Source: Chitinibacter fontanus
GTDB taxonomy: Bacteria > Pseudomonadota > Gammaproteobacteria > Burkholderiales > Chitinibacteraceae
Length of the DNA stretch: 64,000 nucleotides
Direction: 5' to 3'
Assembly: GCF_013423785.1 (NCBI RefSeq)
Contig: NZ_CP058952.1
Location: 682,001 to 746,000, forward strand
The notes below the pieces were generated by a model. It saw only the letters and a list, made by a program, of their open reading frames with translations. It did no database searches and was not told where the DNA came from. The position numbers and the translations under genes are program-made. Below, in pieces: positions 38,257 to 51,665 of this stretch; the first letter of the stretch is position 1; the number at the start of each line of letters is the position of its first letter.

Positions 38257-38744
38257 CAGTAGTCAGCCACCGCAATTATTCCTTCATGGCGCAGTAACCA
38301 GCGTTTAATTGGCATCCAATCCAAACCGTTGCGGTTGGCATTGAATCCCCCCAAACCTTGCGCCGCCACCACGCGATGGCAGGGCACAATAATCGGTAAT
38401 GGATTGCGACCACAAGCGCCACCTACTGCACGTGGGCTAGATTGAATTTGCTGGGCAATATCCAAATAACGTAAGGTGTGGCCGGAGCGTATCGTGGCAA
38501 TTTGTTGCCAGACTTTTTGCTGATGCACAGTCCCCTCTAAGCGCCAGGGCAGGGTAAACTCAAACTTAGGATTGCTACAGTAAGCTAGGAGCTGTTGCTC
38601 GGCCTCTCGCAATAGTGGATGAGCTGGCTTTTGCTGTGCAAGTGGTTGACTCAGAAAATCAAGGCGCAGCAATTCATGCTCATTGGCGGTAATCTCTACG
38701 GCTCCAAATGGCAAAGCCATACTAAATGAGAATAAATCGGCCAT
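38256..38744 (-). CDS. ogt: Methylated-DNA--protein-cysteine methyltransferase
   Basis: A 162-aa suicide DNA-repair protein that takes alkyl groups from O6-alkylguanine. Cys122 in IIVPCHRVV is the acceptor, and the helix-turn-helix part includes TIRSGHTLRYLDIAQQI and SSPRAVGGACGRNP. There is no AdaA domain, so it is an Ogt-type enzyme. It overlaps xerD by one base. The 62 bases before it contain two GGGTAT-type words. Confidence 0.92.
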   Translation of the reverse strand: MADLFSFSMALPFGAVEITANEHELLRLDFLSQPLAQQKPAHPLLREAEQQLLAYCSNPKFEFTLPWRLEGTVHQQKVWQQIATIRSGHTLRYLDIAQQIQSSPRAVGGACGRNPLPIIVPCHRVVAAQGLGGFNANRNGLDWMPIKRWLLRHEGIIAVADY

Positions 38745-38806
38745 TCAAATACCCCGTGGCGTATACCGTTCTAGATCTTAATTTTAAATAATTAGGGAGA
38801 TATACC

Positions 38807-39883
38807 CTAGGAGTAAATGGCTTCATGCAGCGCAGAGAGTAAGCTGAACTGATGATCTTCGGTTAGCTCCCAAAACATTGCTCCAGCGAGTTGCTGCTGG
38901 CGAACATAGCGTCCTTTGAGCGCAATAGATTCTTGATCTTCATAGCTAATAAACCGATCGCCATCAAAAAGCCATGGAGCTTGTGCTGTAGCATCCCAAT
39001 ACCTCTGAAAACGTCCGCTTGGCAGAAGTTCAGTTTCAATCTGGCGAAAACTAGGCGCGGTATTGGAACCAGCACATCCAAGCGCCCCCAAGCCTGGAGC
39101 CCCCACCCCAGCTAGAGCACGACCATACATTGGACACCCCAATACTAGTTTTTCGGCGGGTACCCCATGTGATCGAAATAATGCCACCCCATCGTCAGCG
39201 CTATCGCCCAGTGGATCACTGGCAGAGCGATATAAATTGGCATGGTGGCCAGCCTGCTTAGCCCAGCCATTATAAAAATCGTAAGTCATTAAATTAATAA
39301 AATCACAAGCTTGGGCCACCTGATTGACCTCGATGCCATCGAGATAATATTGGCCAGCACCTGCCGCAATACTCAGCTGGTAACGCGCATCAACAGTTCG
39401 CGGCTCAAGCTCCGATTGCAAATCTAAGCGCTGACGTACCGCCTGCAGCAATAAAGAAAAATTGTGACGATCTTGCTCACGCGCTGTAATCCCTGCCATT
39501 GCATTGCTTGGATATTCCCAATCCAGATCGATGCCATCTAGTTGCCGCATCAGCATAAATTGCACCGCCGACTCGGCAAACTCAGCACGGGACTGCTCAG
39601 TCAGAGCCGCATCCGAAAAACCATCCGCTCCCCAGCCCCCAATTGAAATCATCAATTTGAGTTTGGGGTTTTTCTGCTTTAGAGCCTGCAATTGGATGAA
39701 CTGTTGCTCGGCTCGTTCTAGCGCAGCGGCGTCAGCCTCCTGCCCAATACTCTGGGGCAAAACCACGCGGCCATCGTCAATATTGGCAAAGGCATAGCAA
39801 ATATGAGTAAGCTTTTCGGCCGGGATCGTTGAAATATCAAAACTAGGCCAAGAGGCCAAATACGCTAGGAAGATACGAGGCAT
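38807..39883 (-). CDS. GH18 chitinase without signal peptide
   Basis: A family 18 glycosidase of 358 aa. The canonical active site DGIDLDWEYP (116-125) is complete, with Glu123 as the acid. MISIGGWG and NLMTYDFYN, plus a chitinase insertion domain (about 230-300), indicate a processive ChiA-like fold. It starts directly MPRIFLAYLASW with no signal peptide, so it is cytoplasmic or exported by another route. It could act as a chitodextrinase on imported oligomers. No binding module. It lies alone between ogt and ridA. Confidence 0.9.
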   Translation of the reverse strand: MPRIFLAYLASWPSFDISTIPAEKLTHICYAFANIDDGRVVLPQSIGQEADAAALERAEQQFIQLQALKQKNPKLKLMISIGGWGADGFSDAALTEQSRAEFAESAVQFMLMRQLDGIDLDWEYPSNAMAGITAREQDRHNFSLLLQAVRQRLDLQSELEPRTVDARYQLSIAAGAGQYYLDGIEVNQVAQACDFINLMTYDFYNGWAKQAGHHANLYRSASDPLGDSADDGVALFRSHGVPAEKLVLGCPMYGRALAGVGAPGLGALGCAGSNTAPSFRQIETELLPSGRFQRYWDATAQAPWLFDGDRFISYEDQESIALKGRYVRQQQLAGAMFWELTEDHQFSLLSALHEAIYS

Positions 39884-39932
39884 ACATCCTCTAGGGGCCG
39901 ACTACGGCCGATGCAATAGGCGGTTTTGTGGT

Positions 39933-40283
39933 TTAGAGTGCAGCAATCACCGTCATTTCAACTAAATAGTTCGGATCTGCCAGCTTTGCCTGCACTGTAG
40001 CACGTGCGGGCGTATGTCCCTGTGGAACCCATTCAGACCAGGCACGATTCATCGCATCATAATCATTCATATCACTTAGAAAAATAGTAACCTGCAAGAT
40101 CTTCGATTTATCTGAGCCAACCTCAGCCAACAGTCGATCAATACACGCAAGCACTTCTTCAGTTTGCCCGAGTGCATCTTTGCTTAAGGTTTCGGCAATT
40201 TGCCCAGCCAAATACACGGTATTATTGTGCACCACCGTTTCGCATAAGCGTGGGCCAACATGATAGCGTTGAATGGATGACAT
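39933..40283 (-). CDS. ridA: RidA-family imine/enamine deaminase
   Basis: A 116-aa YjgF/RidA trimer-forming protein that hydrolyses reactive 2-aminoacrylate-type intermediates. TPARATVQAKLADPN carries the conserved catalytic Arg, and LVEMTVIAAL closes the fold with its conserved Glu. The start at MSSIQRYHVG is supported by AAGGAA upstream; a further 12 in-frame codons lie before it. It may also belong to a RidA subfamily with a different substrate. Confidence 0.88.
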   Translation of the reverse strand: MSSIQRYHVGPRLCETVVHNNTVYLAGQIAETLSKDALGQTEEVLACIDRLLAEVGSDKSKILQVTIFLSDMNDYDAMNRAWSEWVPQGHTPARATVQAKLADPNYLVEMTVIAAL

Positions 40284-40301
40284 TTCGGTTTTCCTTTTAA
40301 G

Positions 40302-40328
40302 TAAAAAAGGCGAGCTCACGCTCGCCTT
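40302..40328 (-). terminator. Terminator after the desaturase gene
   Basis: A perfect stem, AAGGCGAGC / GCTCGCCTT, with a four-base loop is followed on the minus strand by a T-run. Confidence 0.85.
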
Positions 40329-40342
40329 ATCTGATGAGTGAC

Positions 40343-41527
40343 TTAGGCTACTGCGCGTAGGCGTAGCGAGAAATCTTCTAGCGCTTTGATGCCACTAGTT
40401 TCAGCGCGTTGACACCAATCCTGTAACTGCACAAGCAGCTCATCACGAGTTAAGGTTGAGCGCTCCCAAATTCGAGTTAGCTCTTGTCGCATCTGATAAA
40501 CCTGCGCCAGAACAGCGCTTTGCGCCAACAAAGCTTGCAGATGCAGCTTCTCGGTAACTGGCGTATCTTTTTCGTCTTGTTTGAGCCAGATTTTCATTTG
40601 TTTGGACAAATTAACATTCAATGTCGGCAAATTAGCGGATGCTTTTAAGGCATCCAATTCTGCAACAACAGTATCCATCAATGTGCGCGCATAGCTGGCT
40701 GCAATCGCATAGCGATTGGCGATCACCGCCTGCAAAGCAGCTTCATCGAGCACTGGGCGGGCCGCAGCTAGTTTTAATTTAGGTGCTACTTTACGCACTG
40801 TGGCCAATTTAAATACGGCCAAAGTGCGAATATAAAACCAGCCAATATCAAACTCAAACCATTTATAAGACAACTTGGCAGACGTACCGAATGTGTGATG
40901 GTTATTGTGCAACTCCTCACCTCCAATCAAGATCCCCCAAGGAAAAATATTGGTCGACGCGTCTTCACATTCGAAGTTGCGATAACCCCAGTAATGGCCG
41001 ATGCCATTAATTACCCCAGCAGCAGTAACCGGAATCCACAGCATTTGTATCGCCCACATCCAAATGCCATCGACACCAAACAGCGCTAAATCAATGAATG
41101 CCATTATTGTAGGACCAAGGCTGGCATATTTACTATAAACATGACGCTCAAGCCAATCATCAGGAGTGCCATGACCGTATTTTTGCAAAGTTTCAGCATT
41201 GGCAGCTTCTGCGCGATAAAGCTCCCAACCTTCAAAGAACACTTTTTTAATCCCCAGGATCTGCGGGCTATGCGGATCTTCCACTGTCTCGCATTTAGCA
41301 TGATGCTTGCGATGAATTGCGGCCCATTCTTTCGTCACTTGCGCGGTAGTTAGCCACAACCAGAAACGGAAGAAATGACTAGCAATCGGATGCAAATCTA
41401 ATGCTCGGTGTGCTTGATGACGGTGCAAATAAATGGTAACCGATGCGATCGTGATGTGCGTTAGCACTAAGGTAATCAGCAGATTTGCCCACCAAGGTAG
41501 CCCCATAAGGCCATTGAGCCATTCCAT
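40343..41527 (-). CDS. Membrane fatty-acid desaturase
   Basis: A 394-aa integral-membrane di-iron desaturase of the acyl-CoA/Delta-9 type. The three His boxes are HRHQAH, HRKHH and HNNHH. Four hydrophobic segments flank them (for example the first at WANLLITLVLTHITIASVTI). The C-terminal roughly 130 residues after the catalytic domain are helical and cytoplasmic, with no recognised domain. The start at 41527 is supported by GGAGAG; an ATG at 41551 lacks a ribosome-binding site. It would add membrane fluidity by unsaturated fatty acid synthesis. Confidence 0.9.
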   Translation of the reverse strand: MEWLNGLMGLPWWANLLITLVLTHITIASVTIYLHRHQAHRALDLHPIASHFFRFWLWLTTAQVTKEWAAIHRKHHAKCETVEDPHSPQILGIKKVFFEGWELYRAEAANAETLQKYGHGTPDDWLERHVYSKYASLGPTIMAFIDLALFGVDGIWMWAIQMLWIPVTAAGVINGIGHYWGYRNFECEDASTNIFPWGILIGGEELHNNHHTFGTSAKLSYKWFEFDIGWFYIRTLAVFKLATVRKVAPKLKLAAARPVLDEAALQAVIANRYAIAASYARTLMDTVVAELDALKASANLPTLNVNLSKQMKIWLKQDEKDTPVTEKLHLQALLAQSAVLAQVYQMRQELTRIWERSTLTRDELLVQLQDWCQRAETSGIKALEDFSLRLRAVA

Positions 41528-41590
41528 TACGAACTCTCCAAATGTGGACATGAAACGCTGGTTAGAACATGCCCACTTGTCATATACATT

Positions 41591-42898
41591 TTAAGACTTT
41601 TGAGTACCAGTATCTTGCGCTGGCGATAACAGCATCACATCACGACGAGGGTAAGGTATTTCAATGCCATACTCTTTAAATGCCCGCCAAATTTTTAAAT
41701 TCAATTCTGATTTTAATCCCATCTGACCATTTTCAGGGTCGGCCAACCAAAAACCCAAGGTCAGGTTAATGCCACTATCTGCGAAGGCGGTCACAAAGGC
41801 CCCCGGCGCTGGTTCAGCTAAAATACGGGGGTTATTTTTCGTAACCGAGATCATCAGCTGCATGACTTGCTCCAAATCTGAATCGTAGGCCACCGACACA
41901 GGCAAACCAACCCAGACCGAACGATCATTGTACGACTGGTTAACGACGGTCTGCGTGATCAAGGTGTCATTTGGCACCAGTGACTCGGTACCATCCGCCG
42001 CCTTGAGCACGATATAACGCGAGGTCAGGCCACTAATCACACCTTGACGATTATCCACAGAAATTAAATCGCCCATTTTTATCGAACGATCAAGCAAGAT
42101 GATGAAGCCAGAAACGTAATTGGAAGCAATTTTTTGCAGGCCAAAACCTAAGCCGACACCTAAGGCACCACCAAAAACCGACAATACGGTTAGATCAATA
42201 CCCACTAGTGACAAGGACAACAGCACAGCAATCACAACGAGCGCTGAACGCATAATTTTCACTAGTACCACACGGACATTCATTTCCATGACATCAGCCA
42301 GCATTAAGCGATGTTCTATCGTGCGCCCCAACCACATAGCAAGAAGCAAGGTGGCACCAACAGAAATAATGCCTTGCAGCACCGTTAGTACCGAAATATG
42401 CACCTTTCCAGCATCAAAACTGATCGTATCCAAGGTTTGCAATACTTCCGGCAAAATGCCTACCACATGCAGCACATACAGCACCCAAATCATCAGGGAA
42501 ATATACTTTTCCCATTGCTGAACCCACTGCGCTCCTTCAAATACTCGCCGGATGATATAAACCAATATGCGAATATTAACCATTGCCAACATGAGCAAAT
42601 TAGCCACTCGCAGCAAGGAGTTGGTTTGTCCATCGATAAAATGCAGCGATAGATTAGCAGCGCTAACCAATGCTAAAGCTAAGAGCGGAAATAAAACCCG
42701 TTTCAAACCATCGCCACCAGTTTTCCAACGCATGTCTTGCACGGATTGATGACGTAAGATGCGACGCGAAAACCAATAGGCTCCGCCCCAGCACAACAAT
42801 AGCAATACAGACTGCAAAATCATCTGTGGATGCATAATCCCCATCTGACTCACATCAGCGACCAATTTCGCCAACAAGTTGTGACGTTCTAAAGCCAT
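41591..42898 (-). CDS. MscS-type mechanosensitive channel, mid-size
   Basis: A 435-aa channel with about five to six helices before the MscS core. The pore and beta-domain region includes FGGALGVGLGFGLQKIASNY and LDRSIKMGDLISV. The C-terminal alpha/beta part and GIEIPYPRRDV are standard. It is larger than MscS (271 aa, encoded 4 kb away) and lacks the long periplasmic region of MscK. The ATG at 42898 is preferred (GAGG upstream); a GTG at 42910 would overlap the rfaE2 stop. The pair with rfaE2 is probably transcribed together. Confidence 0.88.
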   Translation of the reverse strand: MALERHNLLAKLVADVSQMGIMHPQMILQSVLLLLCWGGAYWFSRRILRHQSVQDMRWKTGGDGLKRVLFPLLALALVSAANLSLHFIDGQTNSLLRVANLLMLAMVNIRILVYIIRRVFEGAQWVQQWEKYISLMIWVLYVLHVVGILPEVLQTLDTISFDAGKVHISVLTVLQGIISVGATLLLAMWLGRTIEHRLMLADVMEMNVRVVLVKIMRSALVVIAVLLSLSLVGIDLTVLSVFGGALGVGLGFGLQKIASNYVSGFIILLDRSIKMGDLISVDNRQGVISGLTSRYIVLKAADGTESLVPNDTLITQTVVNQSYNDRSVWVGLPVSVAYDSDLEQVMQLMISVTKNNPRILAEPAPGAFVTAFADSGINLTLGFWLADPENGQMGLKSELNLKIWRAFKEYGIEIPYPRRDVMLLSPAQDTGTQKS

Positions 42899-42902
42899 TA
42901 AA

Positions 42903-43394
42903 TCATTCACCTCGAATTAACTGCAGGGTTTTCGTCGTCGACGTATCAAACAGGAATGGTATCGAATGCACAGCCCCACCCCGGGCCAGCACTTCGCGGC
43001 TCCCCACAATATGCTCAGGTTTCCAATCGCCACCTTTGACCAAAATCTCGGGTTGAATCAATTCAATTAATTCAAACGGTGTATCCGCATCAAACCAGGT
43101 CACCAAATCAACTGACTCCAAGCTCGCCATCACCGCAGCCCGATTAGCCAACGGGTTAATTGGGCGATCATCTCCTTTGCCCAGCCGCTTGACCGATTCA
43201 TCAGTATTTAGCGCCACCACCATTGCAGCGCCTAAAGCACGCGCTTGCGCCAAATAGGTCACATGCCCGCGATGCAAAATATCGAAACAGCCATTCGTAA
43301 AAACCAATGGGCGTGCAAGTGATGCCAACTGCTGGATTAATTGCTCAGGAGGGCAGATTTTTTTCTCAAAAATTGGCGTAGCATATTCGGCCAT
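42903..43394 (-). CDS. rfaE2: D-glycero-beta-D-manno-heptose-1-phosphate adenylyltransferase
   Basis: A 163-aa nucleotidyltransferase making ADP-D,D-heptose for LPS core synthesis. VFTNGCFDILHRGHVTYL holds the HxGH nucleotide site. KGDDRPIN and VKGGDW are typical. It is the separate C-terminal half of HldE, as in other betaproteobacteria; the kinase half (RfaE1/HldA) is not in the window. It supplies the donor used by WaaF. AAGGAAG lies before the ATG. Confidence 0.93.
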   Translation of the reverse strand: MAEYATPIFEKKICPPEQLIQQLASLARPLVFTNGCFDILHRGHVTYLAQARALGAAMVVALNTDESVKRLGKGDDRPINPLANRAAVMASLESVDLVTWFDADTPFELIELIQPEILVKGGDWKPEHIVGSREVLARGGAVHSIPFLFDTSTTKTLQLIRGE

Positions 43395-43557
43395 TGAGTA
43401 CTTCCTTAGTGGTTTTTACTAGGCATAGGATACCAAACAAAACCAAAAAGATAGTACTTGTAATGCCTATTTTGGCAATATTCAAGCAAGATAGTTTTGT
43501 GATGAGGGTAGCAAATAGGGCTTGCCTAGTTTGATTAGGATTTAAAGGGTTTTAATA

Positions 43558-43605
43558 GGTATATCGTCGCATAACAATCAGGACATAACCTAGACGGCAA
43601 TACCC
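43558..43605. repeat. GGTATATCG...GCAATACCC inverted pair
   Basis: GGTATATCGTCG (43558-43569) faces GACGGCAATACCC (43593-43605), whose reverse complement is GGGTATTGCCGTC. It lies in the 303-bp region between rfaE2 and the 5S gene, which otherwise holds only the rRNA terminator. Confidence 0.5.
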
Positions 43606-43652
43606 ACCCCACCTTCATTCTGAATCCCTTTCCTCATTTCTCGCGCACAGCA

Positions 43653-43681
43653 AAAAGCCCAGCTATTTCTAGCTGGGCTTT
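43653..43681 (-). terminator. rRNA operon terminator
   Basis: The stem AAAGCCCAGCTA / TAGCTGGGCTTT with a TTTC loop is followed on the minus strand by TTT after the stem, 17 bases downstream of 5S. Confidence 0.88.
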
Positions 43682-43697
43682 CTACTTACTTAGGGTA

Positions 43698-43812
43698 GTC
43701 TGGCAATGTCCTACTTTCACACGGGCAATCCGCACTATCATCGGCGCTGAGGCGTTTCACTGTCCTGTTCGGGATGGGAAGGAGTGGGACCACCTCGCTA
43801 TGGTCACCAGAC
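43698..43812 (-). rRNA. rrf: 5S ribosomal RNA
   Basis: About 115 nt. Its ends pair (GTCTGG at the 5' end and CCAGAC at the 3' end), and the internal CCCATCCCGAACAGG loop-B/C region is the universal 5S signature. Confidence 0.95.
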
Positions 43813-43944
43813 AAAACTGGGTGAGTTAGCTGTACTTGATGCACAACCACTCGAAATCAATAGAAGAAGTAATCTTGTTTCTCTTCACCAAACAATTTCT
43901 TTGGGTCAACTGTATCACGTCATATCAACGCGTCTCAGGTTATA

Positions 43945-46832
<2,888 letters not shown>

Positions 46833-47024
46833 ATAACCTCAAACACGTTTTACCGTGATCTCGGTTTAGAGTATCGGTATTTACGACTTGTTGAATAGTT
46901 TCTCAGGCTATTCAACGGCTAGTCTTTCGACTAGCAGATACAATCAACCCAATTTTTTTACTGTTCACATCAGTTTTACCTGATGCTCACATTGTTTAAT
47001 TAGGAGATATTACTTCTTCTATTT

Positions 47025-47033
47025 TGTTAAAGA
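47025..47033 (-). promoter_or_regulatory. Spacer boxA antitermination site
   Basis: On the minus strand TCTTTAACA, preceded by CGT, matches the boxA core used by Nus antitermination. It lies in the tRNA-Ala/23S spacer. Confidence 0.7.
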
Positions 47034-47136
47034 ACGATACAGATGTCTTGCGACATTCCGATTTAAGAAACCAGAACAAAATCAATTACCCGAATCAAAC
47101 GATTCGTCAATTGACTGAATTCTGAACTCTTGTGAT

Positions 47137-47212
47137 TGGTGGAGGATGACGGGATCGAACCGACGACCCCCTGCTTGCAAAGCAGGTGCTCTCCCAACTG
47201 AGCTAATCCCCC
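47137..47212 (-). tRNA. trnA: tRNA-Ala (anticodon TGC)
   Basis: A 76-nt tRNA starting GGGGGAT and ending in encoded CCA. The anticodon stem CTGCT / AGCAG encloses TTTGCAA with anticodon TGC. The T-loop GGTTCGATCCC is standard. Confidence 0.96.
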
Positions 47213-47250
47213 AATCTGGCATTACTAAGCTGTTTCCACTTACAGGTAAG

Positions 47251-47327
47251 TGGTGGGTCAAGCTGGAATCGAACCAGCGACCCCCGCCTTATCAAGACGG
47301 TGCTCTAACCGACTGAGCTACTGACCC
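47251..47327 (-). tRNA. trnI: tRNA-Ile (anticodon GAT)
   Basis: A 77-nt tRNA starting GGGTCAG, ending in encoded CCA. The anticodon loop CTTGATAAG gives GAT; the T-loop is GGTTCGATTCC. Confidence 0.96.
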
Positions 47328-47388
47328 AGCTTTCCAACCGAGTAGTGTTCAAGTTCCCTTGAGCACTGTCTCTGTATCTTCAAAATCT

Positions 47389-47413
47389 ACAGCCGATGAG
47401 TGTGAGTACTTGA
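47389..47413 (-). ncRNA. 3' arm of 16S processing stem
   Basis: This 25-base segment is complementary to 49094-49118 with a single G-U position, so the two flanks of pre-16S form a long helix of the kind cut by RNase III. Confidence 0.75.
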
Positions 47414-47431
47414 CCCGCAGGTCTTTCTCTT

Positions 47432-48966
<1,535 letters not shown>

Positions 48967-49093
48967 ATCGCTATGCTATTTTTACTACTTGGCTTGTACT
49001 TCAATACTCAAAGAAAGAAACGAGAAAAACTTAAAAAGTTCGTCTTGTTTATTTCCTATCATCTGAGTGCAAGCACTTGTTTCGACTTACGAA

Positions 49094-49118
49094 TCAAGCA
49101 CTCACACTCATCGGCTGT
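49094..49118 (-). ncRNA. 5' arm of 16S processing stem
   Basis: Leader segment pairing with 47389-47413 (25 positions, one G-U). Confidence 0.75.
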
Positions 49119-49122
49119 ATAT

Positions 49123-49131
49123 TGTTAAAGA
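49123..49131 (-). promoter_or_regulatory. Leader boxA antitermination site
   Basis: TCTTTAACA on the minus strand, between the rRNA promoter and 16S, identical in core to the spacer boxA. Confidence 0.75.
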
Positions 49132-49180
49132 TCGTTGCTGGCATCGCTTCGTTTCGTTGCGTCATCAGCAGAGAGGCCGA

Positions 49181-49209
49181 ACTATACCCACCAGCCTGAA
49201 ACACGTCAA
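49181..49209 (-). promoter_or_regulatory. rRNA operon promoter
   Basis: On the minus strand TTGACG (-35, 49209-49204), a 17-bp spacer and TATAGT (-10, 49186-49181) are followed by a G/C-rich discriminator (TCGGCC), as expected for a growth-rate-controlled rRNA promoter. Confidence 0.8.
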
Positions 49210-49433
49210 CACCTATCGACGAAGAAAAGCGAACAAAGGCGCTAAGTGGTTGATCGGAAAGGAAACGAAAATCGAAATATTTTGGCAAAGAACGCCAAAC
49301 TCAAACCGACAGCACCAGCGTAGCCACCAACAAAACTCGCAAAAACTCAGAAAAACCGGCCAAAACCGCAGGCAATAAGAAGAAACAACCTGAATCGAAC
49401 GCTCAAACTGCGCAAAACACACCTCGAAAAGCA

Positions 49434-49457
49434 CTCAGCCCACTGGAGTGGGCTGAG
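49434..49457. other. Perfect 10-bp hairpin between rRNA promoter and prmA
   Basis: CTCAGCCCAC and GTGGGCTGAG pair around TGGA. No gene ends here on either strand, and there is no T-run on either side. The rest of the roughly 340 bases between the rRNA promoter and prmA is A-rich on the plus strand and holds no recognised gene. Confidence 0.45.
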
Positions 49458-49548
49458 ATAATCGCGGCAAAATCACTGATTAACTATTCAGCAGTAATAT
49501 TAGGTGCGACAATTCGCCCCATTCAATTGCTTATATGTAGGAAGCAGC

Positions 49549-50436
49549 ATGCCTTGGCAAGAACTCCGCCTTACCACTGACTCGGCCCATGCCGAAGCTT
49601 ATTCAGATGCCCTGTTTGATTTAGGCGCTTTATCGGTTTCAATCGAAGATGCTGCCGCAGGCACTAGTCATGAAAAGCCCATTTTTGGCGAACCAGGCGA
49701 ACCAGTCGATCAACTGTGGGATACTAGTATTGTTTTGGCGCTCTTCGAAGCCGACGCAGAAGTTGCGCTAATTGTCGCTGCCGCGGCCAATCAGTTAGAA
49801 CAAGCTGAACCTAAATTTGAAATTGTGATTGTTGAAGAACAAGACTGGGTGCGTTTAACCCAATCGCAGTTCGACCCGATCCCAATCTCCCCACGCCTGT
49901 GGATTACGCCAACTTGGCACGAATGCCCAGATCCAGCCGCCGTGAACATTCAGCTCGACCCGGGCTTGGCGTTTGGCACCGGCAGCCACCCTACGACGCG
50001 CCTGTGTTTGCAATGGCTAGATGCCAATATCAAAGGCGGTGAAACCGTATTAGATTATGGCTGCGGCAGCGGTATCTTGGCGATCGCAGCGATGAAACTC
50101 GGTGCAGGTCCAACCGACGGCATTGATATTGATGCGCAAGCGATGATCGCTTCGGAACAAAATGCCGAACAGAACGGTGTAAGCGGCCGATTCTTCTTGC
50201 CTGACGCGGCACCTGCACAAACTTATGATGTGGTTGTGGCCAATATTCTGACCAACCCGCTCAAAGCACTTGCACCACTACTGGCTGGCCGCTGCCGCGC
50301 TGGTGGGCAAATTGTGTTATCGGGCATTTTGTCTGAGCAAGCACATGAAATTATTACCATTTACGGAGAATGGTTTGATTTTGTTGCACCAAAAGAACAC
50401 GAAGGCTGGGTGTGTTTAGCCGGCGTTCGCAAATAA
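49549..50436 (+). CDS. prmA: Ribosomal protein L11 methyltransferase
   Basis: A 295-aa SAM-dependent enzyme that trimethylates L11. LDPGLAFGTGSHPTTRLCL and VLDYGCGSGILAIAA are the diagnostic motifs, and VVANILTNPL follows. The start at MPWQELRL is conserved and preceded by AGGAAG; an in-frame extension to 49504 has no support. It lies 28 bases before the DUF3426 gene, a common arrangement in betaproteobacteria. Confidence 0.95.
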   Translation: MPWQELRLTTDSAHAEAYSDALFDLGALSVSIEDAAAGTSHEKPIFGEPGEPVDQLWDTSIVLALFEADAEVALIVAAAANQLEQAEPKFEIVIVEEQDWVRLTQSQFDPIPISPRLWITPTWHECPDPAAVNIQLDPGLAFGTGSHPTTRLCLQWLDANIKGGETVLDYGCGSGILAIAAMKLGAGPTDGIDIDAQAMIASEQNAEQNGVSGRFFLPDAAPAQTYDVVVANILTNPLKALAPLLAGRCRAGGQIVLSGILSEQAHEIITIYGEWFDFVAPKEHEGWVCLAGVRK

Positions 50437-50464
50437 TCTGTGAATATCGGTTAAAATCGCCGCC

Positions 50465-51565
50465 ATGAATCAAATCACGCGCTGCCCAAATTGCAGCACC
50501 TCATTTCGCGTTACGGATGAACAGCTCGCAGCACACCAAGGTAAGGTACGCTGTGGGCGGTGCTCGTTTATTTTTAATGCGCGTGATTTCTTGCAACGGC
50601 TCGAACCAGCAGCAACTGCCCCAAGCAACACAGGGGGTATCAATCCAGCAGAAGCTACTGAAAAGGCTATCAAGGCAATACCCTCGGATAAGACTCCACG
50701 AACTGCGGAAAACTCTACCGCACGAGTGCTGGACACTAGCACTCGCACCGAAACTCACATCAGCAAAGAAGCAGTCACAAGTATTGCAATCGAGCCTGCG
50801 TTCCCGGTCAATGAACCGGCAGATAAACCCGACCAGTCGCCCGCGCCCGCCAAAGATGAGCGTGATTTACAGCGAGCTTTGGCACGTTTAATTAAACAAA
50901 CGCGACGCCAGAAAACCCGCAAAAGCCGTAAACCCAACCGCCACACCATTGATGCAAGCAATGCAGCACTCAGTATCACAGACAATACTGCGGCCCAAAA
51001 TGCAAACTCAGCGGCGATTGACTCCGAAGCAGAGTATCGCCCCATCCTCGATGATACCGATGACTTGTTCCTCCCACCCAAACGCAGTCGATGGTCGTGG
51101 CTCTGGTCATTAGGCAGCCTACTGCTGACCATGAGCTTATTAGCCCAGTTGGCCTACAACTACCGCTTAGAGTTAAGTCAGGAATTTCCTGCCTTGCGAC
51201 CAAAATGGCTGGTCTTATGCAGTCATTTGGCCTGTGAAATGCCTTTACCACGCCAGGCAGATTTATTGCGCTCAGAGTGGTCTGAACTTACGTACATTCC
51301 AGATCACCCGACCTTGATTCAGGTAAAAGCAACGCTGCGCAACCTCGCTCCGTTCGAACAAGCATTGCCAAAGCTAGAACTAACGCTAACCGATGAAAGC
51401 GAACGGGTTGTTGCGAAAAAAATATTCCGTCCTGCAGAATACTTGGCGCAAAGTGATACGGTGCAAAACTCTTTAATCGCAAATGATGAGCTGCATGCTT
51501 TTTTACAGCTGGATCTGGGGACTCTCAACTCAACCGGTTATTCCTTGTATTGGTTCTACGATTAA
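50465..51565 (+). CDS. Zinc-ribbon and DUF3426 membrane protein
   Basis: A 366-aa protein. An N-terminal MJ0042-type zinc ribbon has Cys7, Cys10, Cys30 and Cys33 (CPNC and CGRC). A long disordered, charged region follows (about 45-200). One transmembrane helix is at about 207-230 (LWSLGSLLLTMSLLAQLAY), and DUF3426 forms the periplasmic C-terminal part. The function is unknown; the gene usually follows prmA. Within the disordered part, 50637-50693 contains an inverted GGGTAT...GCAATACCC pair. Confidence 0.87.
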   Translation: MNQITRCPNCSTSFRVTDEQLAAHQGKVRCGRCSFIFNARDFLQRLEPAATAPSNTGGINPAEATEKAIKAIPSDKTPRTAENSTARVLDTSTRTETHISKEAVTSIAIEPAFPVNEPADKPDQSPAPAKDERDLQRALARLIKQTRRQKTRKSRKPNRHTIDASNAALSITDNTAAQNANSAAIDSEAEYRPILDDTDDLFLPPKRSRWSWLWSLGSLLLTMSLLAQLAYNYRLELSQEFPALRPKWLVLCSHLACEMPLPRQADLLRSEWSELTYIPDHPTLIQVKATLRNLAPFEQALPKLELTLTDESERVVAKKIFRPAEYLAQSDTVQNSLIANDELHAFLQLDLGTLNSTGYSLYWFYD

Positions 51566-51665
51566 GCACGACCTCGATTTTCACCCCTGCAATTTCAAAG
51601 TAAGCACGTCCTTGTATTTCCCCAGCGAAAGACCATACTGAAAGAATATTTTCAGGGGAAAAACC

